This document shows positions 1 through 9,000 of a stretch of 30,746 bases of DNA, in pieces. This DNA comes from Bodo saltans. Lineage: Eukaryota; Euglenozoa; Kinetoplastea; Eubodonida; Bodonidae. The position numbers were made by a program, and so were the translations under genes. The stretch is from positions 2,795 to 33,540 of the forward strand of contig CYKH01001617.1 in the NCBI GenBank assembly GCA_001460835.1. Reading direction: 5' to 3'. Position 1 is the first letter of the stretch. The number at the start of each line of letters is the position of its first letter. A model generated the notes under the pieces. It was not told the origin of the DNA. It was given only the letters and a program-made list of their open reading frames with translations, and did not search any database.

Positions 1-980
1 TCACAGCAACGTCGTTCATCAGCGCCGAGGCGTGCCAGGCCTCGTGCATCATCCTGGCTGCGTTTCACTTTGCCGGCGCAGCGGTGTTCGTCCTTGGGTA
101 CCGGCATGGCTACTTTCGCCTTCCCTTTGAGTGCCCCATCGCCGCCGCCATCTTTCTTCTGCTGGGCGTGCAGTGCAGCATGCTGGCCACTGCGTTTCCT
201 GTGCCCTCTTGGATTCCACTGGCGCAAGTGGCACTCACCCTTTTACGGACTGTGCTACGGATTGTGTCGCGATGCTTCGATGTGAAGTTGGAGGAGGACA
301 ACGATGCGTTCAGCAACAACAGTTCCATCAATGCAAGTTTCTTGAACGACGCCCTCGCTGGACGGGAGCGTGCTGATGATGACAACAGTGGTTGGTTCGA
401 AGTCTGTCAAGAACCATCGAGAGAAACCGATCGTGACGGTTATGGGGTGTTTGACGCTGTCGATATGGCCCCGTCGTTTGCTGAGCCACCTCAGCACATG
501 CGCCGAGGTGATGAGGGCATTGACCGTTGCCACAACAATGATTGCAATGAAGTTCATCCGGAACGCATAGCGCCCATGAGCAACAAAAGTGTGGTCATTA
601 TCAGCCAAGCGGACAACCACCAAACTACGAGATCAACGGTGCTGTTCCAAAACGAAGAAGACAAGAAAGTAGGAGTAGAGGACCAGCTCCAGCACCATCG
701 ACATCAACGTTTAGTTGCTGCCGCGACAGGAGCAACAACAAGTTTCTACTCGTTGTCGCAGCATGAAAGTATTGATCAACTTTATTTTTATGACGATACC
801 GATCGAATTCATCGAGTGATGCTAGAGAAAGCAGAAACCGATCAGAAACGGGAGGAGGAGGAGGGCAACACGACCGATAGAATTGTTTCTCTTCACTCGT
901 CTGCTGCTGCATTAATGGCGGCGGTGGAAATGGAGTGGCTAAGTGCTCCTTCATACACATCCCCTGAACCAGCCCCGTGA
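1..980 (+). CDS. Multi-pass membrane protein, C-terminal part (5' end outside window)
   Basis: The frame is open from the left edge (first full codon at base 3) to the TGA at 978-980, so this is the last ~325 residues of a longer protein. An ATG at 84 is internal and is not a credible start, because the upstream residues continue the same hydrophobic segment. The first ~90 residues hold two or three membrane helices rich in A, L, V and F, separated by a short basic loop containing YRHGYFRLP. The remaining ~230 residues form a soluble, acidic, Ser/Gln/His-containing tail, probably cytoplasmic. The family is not recognised. The helix-loop-helix layout and the Tyr-Arg...Leu-Pro loop resemble the last membrane helices of the surface protein encoded at 16575-19980, so the two may be paralogues; that is inference from eye alignment. 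It could equally be an unrelated transporter or receptor tail. Confidence 0.7.
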   Translation, partial: TATSFISAEACQASCIILAAFHFAGAAVFVLGYRHGYFRLPFECPIAAAIFLLLGVQCSMLATAFPVPSWIPLAQVALTLLRTVLRIVSRCFDVKLEEDNDAFSNNSSINASFLNDALAGRERADDDNSGWFEVCQEPSRETDRDGYGVFDAVDMAPSFAEPPQHMRRGDEGIDRCHNNDCNEVHPERIAPMSNKSVVIISQADNHQTTRSTVLFQNEEDKKVGVEDQLQHHRHQRLVAAATGATTSFYSLSQHESIDQLYFYDDTDRIHRVMLEKAETDQKREEEEGNTTDRIVSLHSSAAALMAAVEMEWLSAPSYTSPEPAP

Positions 981-1050
981 GTGCTCAAAAAAAAAGAGGA
1001 ATAGGGACAAGCAGCAAATTTTTGATCCCATCGAGACGCGTATTCCCAGC

Positions 1051-1116
1051 GATTTTTTCTTCTTTTTTTTTCCTTTTTTCAACCCGTCCTTTCCTTTCCA
1101 CGTTAAATCATCGCAG
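1051..1116 (+). promoter_or_regulatory. Strong pyrimidine tract with AG: candidate spliced-leader acceptor
   Basis: About 50 bases of nearly pure pyrimidine are followed by ATCGCAG ending at 1116. This is the classic shape of a kinetoplastid trans-splice site. The first ATG downstream, at 1123, opens only an 18-codon frame ending at 1179. The site is ~900 bp upstream of the flippase start, so it could serve a very long 5'UTR, a non-coding transcript or a micro-ORF. Confidence 0.4.
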
Positions 1117-1780
1117 TTCAAAATGACCTTTGAAAACGAATTTGACTATGCATACATGTTCCCTCACAGCCTCCATTGACAGTCCTCCTTCTTGTCTTCT
1201 TTCCTCGCCATGTTGCGTTGTTGTCATCATCATCGTCCAATGGAGAGAAGAATTGTGCCTCAAAAATTTGCACAACTTTTTTTCTTTCCTTCCACTGTTG
1301 TTTCACGATTTTTTCGCAAAGAATTCTTTTTCTGCGAGACAAAAATAATCAAAACTGCACTATTTCCGCCGCGCTCAGCCAATTTCCTCCTCTTTTTTAA
1401 AAGCTTTCGTGACTATCTCTCATTTTGTTTGTGAAGAGAAATGTCCAGTTTTGTTGTTTCTTGTCGGTGTTCATTGATTTTCACATTGTGCTTTTTTTTT
1501 ACGAACGTGTTTTTTCCTCCTTGGCTCTATCCCCTCCCTCGAATTTCAAGAAAAATGAGAAGTTGAGTGATCATTTTCGAATCGAAAACGTAGGTACACA
1601 CACGAAATAACTGGCGCAATTGCATGGTTTCACGATTCTCCCAATTCTACTGTTGCGTTCACGAATGCTGACCACCCTTCGAGCCCAAAGCTCTCATGGA
1701 ACTTCTGTGTATGTGTCGTTGTCGCAATGATCTTTTGTTTTGCTTTTGATATAGATTTGCATCTGCGAGAGAGAATCGCA

Positions 1781-1798
1781 TCGTTTCCTTTTTTCGAG
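1781..1798 (+). promoter_or_regulatory. Candidate trans-splice acceptor for the P4-ATPase gene
   Basis: TCGTTTCCTTTTTTCGAG ends in AG at 1797-1798 and would give a 5'UTR of about 226 bases before the ATG at 2025. A second AG at 1823-1824, after ACCTGTTCTACAAC, is an alternative. The call rests on pattern only. Confidence 0.35.
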
Positions 1799-2024
1799 TG
1801 AGCTACTTACCTGTTCTACAACAGGCGGCACACCTTTGAGAAACAAAGGAAAGGTAGTGTCATCGCAGATATCTTGAGAAAAGGGGAAAAAACGCAAAAA
1901 AAAAGTTGTCGTGGAGAAGCGTGAAAACATTAGAGCGCTTGAATCATTCGGAGCAAATAAAGCGAAGGAGCAGTGAGAAGACAAAAGAGGAATTTTCAAG
2001 AGAAAAAAAAAACGTTGAAGGAAA

Positions 2025-5000
2025 ATGGCCAAAGCAGGAAAGCAATCCGGCGAGGACGCCGTCGCCGAACCCATCACTCTGTGCTGCAACGATAGAGACA
2101 AGAACAAGCCCGGGAATTTCCCTACCAACTACATCCGCACAACCAAGTACACTCTCCTCACATTCCTGCCGCTTAACATGTTTGAGCAGTTCAAAAAGAT
2201 GAGCAACGTGTTCTTCTTAGTCAACATGATCATTGCCCTCGTGCCTGGCGTCAGTCCGGTGTTCCCTGCCACTACAATTCTGCCGCTGGTGGTGGTCGTT
2301 GGCGTCGCAGCCATTCGTGATGCGGTAGAGGACTTTCAACGATACCAAGCGGATCGCCGTGCGAATGCGCTTCCAGTGAAATTAGTGGACCCCTCTGGTA
2401 AAGTCACCACCATCGAGAGCCACGAAACGCAAGTAGGAGACGTGATTCTCCTCGAACGAGGAAATGAAATTCCTGTGGATTGTCTTGTCGTGTCGACTGC
2501 ACTCGCAGACGGTGCGTGTTTCGTGGAAACGGCGAATTTAGACGGTGAGACGAATTTGAAGCCAAAGCAGACCAAATCACAGTATCATAAGATGTTCAAC
2601 ACTCCGCAGTCCATCGCCCGGCTCGGTGGACAAGTGATCTGCGACGCACCCAACAACTCCCTACACAGTTGGCAAGGAAAAGTGTCCATCTCCGGCCTCC
2701 CTGATCAGTCTGTCGATATGGACAACTTTCTCCTTCGTGGTTGCGTCATTCGCAACGTCGACTGGGTGCTTGCCCTTACCGTTTACACTGGTGTCAACAC
2801 TAAACTGTTTCTCAACTTAACCCAAAAGCCTCCTAAAGTATCTCGCCTCGACACCAAACTGAATCGGTTGATCCTTATGATTCTTGCCGCTCAGCAAGTC
2901 GTCATTATTATTTGCTGCTCGCTGCACGTTGCCTGGCGCAATGATGCCGGTGGCCAAGGTTTCTACATGCGTACGCTAGAAGATGAGGACAGCGATGGTG
3001 TGTCGTGGGTCCTGGCGTATCTTACCTACTTCATTCTGTTGTCACTCATGATGCCCATCTCACTTTTCGTATCGCTGGAGTTCTGTAAAGCCGCTCAAGC
3101 GAAGCTGATGGAGTGGGACCATGAGATGACCAACAAAGGCGACTGGATGAGAGCTCGCACGTCTTCGTTGAATGAGGAACTCTCCCAAGTCCAATATGTG
3201 TTCTCCGACAAGACAGGAACTCTGACGGATAATGAGATGAGATTTGCAAAAGCATTTGCAGGTGGAACGTCGTTTGACGAACTAAATCAGCCTGGTTCGA
3301 TGAAGAAATTCCTTGCCCCCAGTAGCACGGCTAGCAAAGAATCAAAAGAAGGCGTACACAACTTCCTCCGACTCCTCTCACTGTGCAACACCGTCGTCAT
3401 CAACACCGCTGCAGATGGGACGATCACATACGACGGAAGCTCCACGGACGAAGTCGCTCTTGTGTCCACTGCCCTCATCAACGGCGCCCGGTTGCTTGCA
3501 CGCACAAGCGACAGCATGACGGTCGATGTTCAGCAAGACCTTCGCACGATTGAGGTCATCACCATCCTGCCCTTCACCGCGGAACGAAAGATGATGAGCG
3601 TTGTGCTGCGGGAGCGTGACGGGACGATTCGAATGTACACAAAGGGAGCTGACAGCAGTGTCCTGGCTCGACTGGACAAGAAGGGCAAGAACCCGCCCCG
3701 CGCCATCACTGCAGCTCAGCAATTCCTCGACGACTGTGCACGAATTGGTCTTCGCACCTTAGCGTGCGGTGAACGCGTGTTCCAGCAGCGAGAGTTTGAT
3801 GAATGGAAAGCGATGTGGGATCGAGCGTGCCTCGACACGTCTCCCCAGCGTGGCTCCCTCGTGCACACTGCTGCGTTGGAGGGTGAGTCTCATTTAGTCT
3901 TCTCCGGTTGCACTGCCATTGAGGATCGCCTTCAAGATGAAGTTCCTCAGACCATCGACTTCCTCCTGAAATGTAACATTGTGGTGTGGGTGCTGACGGG
4001 AGATAAACGAGAAACTGCCTTCAATATTGCAGGAACGTCAAAACTTCTCGACCCGGAGAAGGATCTCGTCATTCACATTGACTTAGCGAATGATCTCAAA
4101 GGAGGTCGAACCGCGTTGCAAGTCCTTGAGTCCGTCCACGCCCGTTGCAAAGAAGCCCGTGGACGAGGTCAGCACGCTTCGTTCATCGTGGACGGTATGA
4201 GCTTAGAGACTATCCTTCAAGAACCTACGTATAAAGCGTTCCGTGACCTTGGCCTTGATGTGAACAGTGCCGTGTGCTGTCGTGTGACACCGCTGCAGAA
4301 AGCAAGTGTCGTGGCGATGTTCCAGGAATTAGGATCCACGTGCCTTGGCGTGGGGGATGGTGCCAACGACGTCTCAATGATTCAAGAAGCTCGTGTGGGC
4401 ATCGGGATCCTCGGCCTGGAGGGCAGTCAAGCAGAGCGCGCGGCGGACTACGCCATTCCACGATTCAAACACCTTCGCCGACTTCTAAGCGTCCATGGTC
4501 GGTACAGCCTCATCCGCAACTCTCAACTTGTGCAGTACAGCTTCTACAAGAACGTGGTGTACAGCCTCACGCAAGTGTACTACAGCTTCTACAACGGGTT
4601 CACTGGCATCCCTATTTACGACTCCTGGGTGATTATTTTGTTCAACATGGTCTTCACGTTCTTGCCCCCGATGGTGATGGGGATCTTCGATTACGATGTC
4701 AGACATGAGTACCTCATGAAGCACCCGAAATTGTACGGGGAGCTGCGATCTCCGTTTGCAGTCCGCATGTCAAGGGCGAGCAGCCTCTTATGGATGACGT
4801 TGTCTATCTACCACTCCTGGGTGGTGTACTACGGAGTGCTACGGGGGTCGTTAGAAGACGATCAAGTGGAAGATGGGCGATCGTTAGGCCTCACTGGAGG
4901 CGGTATGATTATGATGACTGTTCTCCTGTCGACTGTCATTTGTCAGGCCGCCGTGACGTTCTTGTCATGGACGTGGCTGCACTTCTTGAGCATTGTGCTC

Positions 5001-5387
5001 AGCTTCGCAGTGTACACAGCGTTCTTGTACCTCTACGCCGCGCTCCCTCCCACACTCAACTTAGCAGCCTACTACCACATTCCTCAGGAGGTTTACTCCC
5101 ATCCAGGAATCTGGCTGAACACGATTTTATGGACAGGGGCGTTGTTTGCCCCACATATCGCTGTGTTGGTGATCAGACGATCGTTCTTCAGCATTGACAT
5201 GCATCTTGCTCGAGCTGGGGATCACCAAACAAGGAAGTCGCTTCCATGGGAGACGGTGGTGACCTCTCCATCCTCGACCGTAGCATCTCCGCCGTCTGTA
5301 GCAATGAACCCTGTGACACCGGATAGACCACAGTACGGAACGTATGTGGACAACGAGCGGGAGAAGCCTTTCCTAGCCGACATCTAG
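2025..5387 (+). CDS. P4-type ATPase (phospholipid flippase)
   Basis: A 1120-residue protein with the full P4-ATPase signature, of normal family length. P4-ATPases use ATP to flip aminophospholipids to the cytosolic leaflet of plasma, Golgi or endosomal membranes, usually with a CDC50 partner (none is encoded here). Visible elements: the N-terminal NFPTNYIRTTKYTLLTFLP block followed by the first two membrane helices (about 60-105); DGET at 173-176 in the actuator domain, with the dephosphorylation Glu; the P4-specific PISL at 344-347; DKTGTLT with the phosphorylated Asp at 395; the nucleotide-binding KGAD segment; TGDKRETA; and GDGAND at 777-782. C-terminal membrane helices follow, then a short cytosolic tail. 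The ATG at 2025 is preceded by an A-rich leader, and upstream in-frame sequence is not protein-like. The stop is TAG. All catalytic residues are intact, so it should be active. Substrate lipid and compartment cannot be read from the sequence. Confidence 0.96.
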   Translation: MAKAGKQSGEDAVAEPITLCCNDRDKNKPGNFPTNYIRTTKYTLLTFLPLNMFEQFKKMSNVFFLVNMIIALVPGVSPVFPATTILPLVVVVGVAAIRDAVEDFQRYQADRRANALPVKLVDPSGKVTTIESHETQVGDVILLERGNEIPVDCLVVSTALADGACFVETANLDGETNLKPKQTKSQYHKMFNTPQSIARLGGQVICDAPNNSLHSWQGKVSISGLPDQSVDMDNFLLRGCVIRNVDWVLALTVYTGVNTKLFLNLTQKPPKVSRLDTKLNRLILMILAAQQVVIIICCSLHVAWRNDAGGQGFYMRTLEDEDSDGVSWVLAYLTYFILLSLMMPISLFVSLEFCKAAQAKLMEWDHEMTNKGDWMRARTSSLNEELSQVQYVFSDKTGTLTDNEMRFAKAFAGGTSFDELNQPGSMKKFLAPSSTASKESKEGVHNFLRLLSLCNTVVINTAADGTITYDGSSTDEVALVSTALINGARLLARTSDSMTVDVQQDLRTIEVITILPFTAERKMMSVVLRERDGTIRMYTKGADSSVLARLDKKGKNPPRAITAAQQFLDDCARIGLRTLACGERVFQQREFDEWKAMWDRACLDTSPQRGSLVHTAALEGESHLVFSGCTAIEDRLQDEVPQTIDFLLKCNIVVWVLTGDKRETAFNIAGTSKLLDPEKDLVIHIDLANDLKGGRTALQVLESVHARCKEARGRGQHASFIVDGMSLETILQEPTYKAFRDLGLDVNSAVCCRVTPLQKASVVAMFQELGSTCLGVGDGANDVSMIQEARVGIGILGLEGSQAERAADYAIPRFKHLRRLLSVHGRYSLIRNSQLVQYSFYKNVVYSLTQVYYSFYNGFTGIPIYDSWVIILFNMVFTFLPPMVMGIFDYDVRHEYLMKHPKLYGELRSPFAVRMSRASSLLWMTLSIYHSWVVYYGVLRGSLEDDQVEDGRSLGLTGGGMIMMTVLLSTVICQAAVTFLSWTWLHFLSIVLSFAVYTAFLYLYAALPPTLNLAAYYHIPQEVYSHPGIWLNTILWTGALFAPHIAVLVIRRSFFSIDMHLARAGDHQTRKSLPWETVVTSPSSTVASPPSVAMNPVTPDRPQYGTYVDNEREKPFLADI

Positions 5388-6080
5388 ACAACAACAAACA
5401 CCCGTTTCCTGACAGAAATTCAGAAAATGAGTTAGGCCCATCATCAACGCCTGTTGTCATTTCCTTCTACTTTGCCCATTCCTTTGCTGTTACTTGCTGT
5501 ATCACTGAGTGGGACGAAACCACAAAATGAAAGAAAAAAAGTGTTTGAGGGAGAGTCGATCGAAACTCGTGTGTTTCTACACATTCAAACCTCTACACGT
5601 ATGTTTTGGAAACGTTTTTTTGGTCTTCATTGTTTGGTTTTTTTTTTTCTTAGAGGAGAGAAGTGCTGCGTGAGGCGAGCACTTGGAGAGAGCATTCTCT
5701 CATTTTGTTCATTTAGACACTACTGTTTGTGCATTTCTACATTTTGTTCCCCCTTTCTGTGTGGTGTTGCCATAATACGCAAAAGATTGAGTGTGGAGTG
5801 TGAGTGATTTGTTGTTGTTGTTGGAGATCATTTGGGCAACAACTTGTACTACGCCTGTTGTTTGTTTTTTTTTTCTATTCCCCCTCTCCACTGCACTTCC
5901 TTCCCCCCGCGGAGCAACTGCCTCTATTTCTTTTTTTTTTAATGGTTCTTTTGCCTCATGATTCAACCTATTGCGCAGTATGGATGTTCTCCCTGCTCCA
6001 AATCAAAAAAAAGCGCTCGCCAAGGTGCAAGGATTGTTGGTATCTGTAAAGATTTCCCCAAAAAAAAAAGTGCAAAAAAA
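5388..6080. other. Intergenic region with pyrimidine tracts
   Basis: T-rich spacer with no supported gene. It should hold the flippase 3'UTR and the leader of the next gene. The pyrimidine-rich part is 5861-5940. Bases 6059-6080 are almost pure A just before the ATG. Confidence 0.6.
5926..5978 (+). promoter_or_regulatory. Candidate trans-splice acceptor for the BMP-receptor gene
   Basis: A T-rich tract (CTATTTC followed by a long T run) leads to CTATTGCGCAG, with AG at 5977-5978. Splicing here would give a ~100-base leader and make the ATG at 6081, not the in-frame ATG at 5958, the likely start. An in-frame ATG at 5958 lies upstream of the AG and would be removed. Confidence 0.4.
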
Positions 6081-9000
6081 ATGGAAAGAAACAGTGTATT
6101 GATGGTACAACTTCCACATCTAGCACGGCAGCCAGCAGACCTCTTCCCTCAGTGCCAGCAAACTCATCGCAGGCAATGCAAACACGTCGATACATTGCGG
6201 CTTTCATCATCGCGATCATTCGCACTTTACAAGAGCCTGCTGGCTCTTATCGCACTCATTTTCTGCAGTGCCTTAGTATGCCTTGATAATGTTTCAGAGA
6301 AAAACGAGTGGTGGCGCATGATCTCCACACCTCATATTCATACATTAGCAACATTAGCAGCACCATCGTCACCAATATCTATCAGGAAGAGTAGCAGTTT
6401 TTTCCCGTCCCTATTTCCTACTTTTATATTCGCAGACGCCCAAACTACGCCGACAACTGCCAACAACACATCGTACCTCTACAATCTCACAGAATCTGAT
6501 GGTTGTCTTCGTGTATTATTTCTGTTTCCGACATCGCTATCAGACCTCGGCTGGTCTTACCAGTTTAACATTGCCCGTCGTCGCGCCATCCGTGACTTTG
6601 TTGCTGCGAACCCGAACATCACTCTCATCGACAACGCCGTGTACGATGTGAATGACCTCACAGCCGACGACTTCAACATGCTAGTTGAAACATCCTTGTC
6701 CACCAACGGACCTGGCTACCACATCGTGTTTGGGTTGAGTAGTTCCGTGTTCCCTAGATTGTTCAATTTTAGCACGCGGTATTTAGCTGCCTTTCCCAAG
6801 ACACGGTTTATTGGCTTTAGTCTCCCCAAACTACTCGATGGAAACTATCCTCACAACTACGCCGCGATGGGTCTCGATATTCAAACGGCATCGTTTGTCA
6901 TAGGCGCCGTGGCAGCAGCTGCGTGCACTCCTGGATCGGGTGGAGTAGGGATCCTCATGCCCACCACGATGCCAAGTGCAGTCAACGCGTTCTACCGAGG
7001 TATGCTATACGGGCAGAAGTTTCGCCCAGAGTACAACACCACTAACGGCTCAATCGCATCTCAGAACGGCACCACCACGATGTGCCAGTTGGTCACCATC
7101 AATCAGAATTCATTCTCAGATGTACCCAGTGAAATAGAAATTGCGAATTTATTTATTCAAAGGAATATGCGTGTCGCCTACTTCTGGGTAGACCACCGCG
7201 ACGCCGCACTTGCCGTCATGCACTACCACCAACTGGCCTACCAACAAAATCAAAGCGCAGATCCCAACTACGACGCTGCCAGCATTGTCGATGATAACGA
7301 CATGTGGTCGATTTCGTATGCAGTCGAAGGCACAACTGTTGTCGGGGACTCGGTCGTGACGAGTTTACTCATTCGAGGAGGCGATGTGTTTCAAAGAGTG
7401 ATGCAAGATTACATCGATAACGTGCCCACCTCAGAAACATTCTACGTCATTCCGATGCATAACGTTTCGGATGATAACGGGATTCAGCTGGGGTACTTCT
7501 CAGCAGCAGCGCCGCAGTACGTATCGAAAGCAGGCGCCAGTGCACGAATGTACGCCAGCGAGAACCCAGTCCTGTGCGGCCCCATTTACAGCAGCAGCTC
7601 AGGCGCGTTGATGGTACCGCCTGGATCTTGTTTGAACATTTCACAAATGACATTGAACATGACGTACATCATGCAGGGGAACATTTACATGATGCCCCCT
7701 TGGCGACGCGCATCGTCATGTCCCCCAGGTACCTTCGTCAACCGCAGCCTAGACACGTTTGAGCTTACTTGTCAACCATGCCCAGCTGGTATGTTCTCGT
7801 CGAGAAACGGATCTGCGTCGTGTTCTTCTTGCCCTCAAGAATTGTTTGAGATTGCGTCCGCCGATGGCACGAGCTGCGTGCTTTCTGTGACAAGTCTAGA
7901 GAAACAACTCTCTGCGGCGGAGAAGATCATTATCGGAGTGCTCTCAGCTGTCTGTGGCCTCGTCATCGTCATCCTGTTGATCTACTATCTCGTTCAAAGT
8001 TATCGTTTCGGCACGTTTTTGTGGCCAGCACACTACGGCTTTTTCGATTTTTCCGGGACATCCCAAGCCGTTTTGGCGGTGCAACACGAACTTTTTATCG
8101 CAGGTGAAGTAGAACGAATGACTCCTCCGCAAGGTCCGTTTGTTGCATTAGCAATGATCGCCGTGGATAACAGCCGAAGCGACCCTCGATGGCGAAAATC
8201 CATTTCCTTTGTAGGAGATGTGTACGCAGAGTTGGGCAAGATTGTGAATCAAGCGGCGTACGATGCTCGGCGCCACGCAGAACTTGTCGCTGCGGTAGCA
8301 CCGCCTCCCACGACGATGGGAGCAGCAGCAGGTGGTGGTGGCATGCCTCCTCGTACTCCGGGTAATTGGAACAGTGGTGCAGAATTTGCCAACGTCGCTG
8401 GAGATAGCGGGGCAAGCACCATTCCCGGAGCTACCCATGTCAAGAGCCCTACCGCGACGACAACCGGCGGCATGACTGGTGCAGACTTCCTCAGCAACTC
8501 TGCCAGCGTAAACAGCGCTGTGTTAGCGCCAGCTGCACCAAGTGGTGTGTACATCGCCATCAATGTGGGTGATATGTACGTTTTGGCGCACAACGATGCA
8601 GATGTTCTCCTAAAGTGTGTCGCGCAGATCGACAAGCGTTTCCGTAGATTTATGACGCAACTACACGCGCAAAAAAAGCAGCTGCGTGCGGCGGCGGCGG
8701 CCGGTGGCGGTGGTGTCGACGAGGAGGGCGATGATGATGATGATGATGGCACTGCTGCCGCCGAAAAGGAAGACCGATGCACCTCCGCACCATCACGACG
8801 ACGACGACAGCCATGGAACGGTGAGCACTCATCCATCGGTCAAGACGAAGGCGGTGACGATGACAACAACAATAACAACAACAGCAACGATAACAACAAG
8901 ACCACCTACAATAGTACTTCATCGAAGCGCCTCAACACTTCATCATCGTCGACGTCGTCGTCCCCTCATTTGATGCTGCGTGTACTGCTGCACTACGGAA

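Larger units (their letters stand above)
981..2024. other. Intergenic region, T/pyrimidine-rich, probable 3'UTR and trans-splicing signals
   Basis: No credible long coding frame is present on either strand. The region holds long pyrimidine runs (notably about 1051-1103 and 1781-1794) and, next to the downstream start, an A-rich stretch. It should contain the 3'UTR of the preceding gene and the 5'UTR of the flippase gene. Two candidate splice acceptors are listed separately. Confidence 0.6.

Noticed and set aside
1694-2128. 144-codon frame on the minus strand upstream of the flippase
   Set aside because: It is the antisense of an A-rich leader and the first flippase codons; composition is F/L/S-rich from poly-T and no motif is seen.
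8249-8836. 195-codon minus-strand frame inside the receptor gene
   Set aside because: It is the shadow of Gly/Ala/Asp-rich coding repeats; the + strand frame has clear domains on either side.
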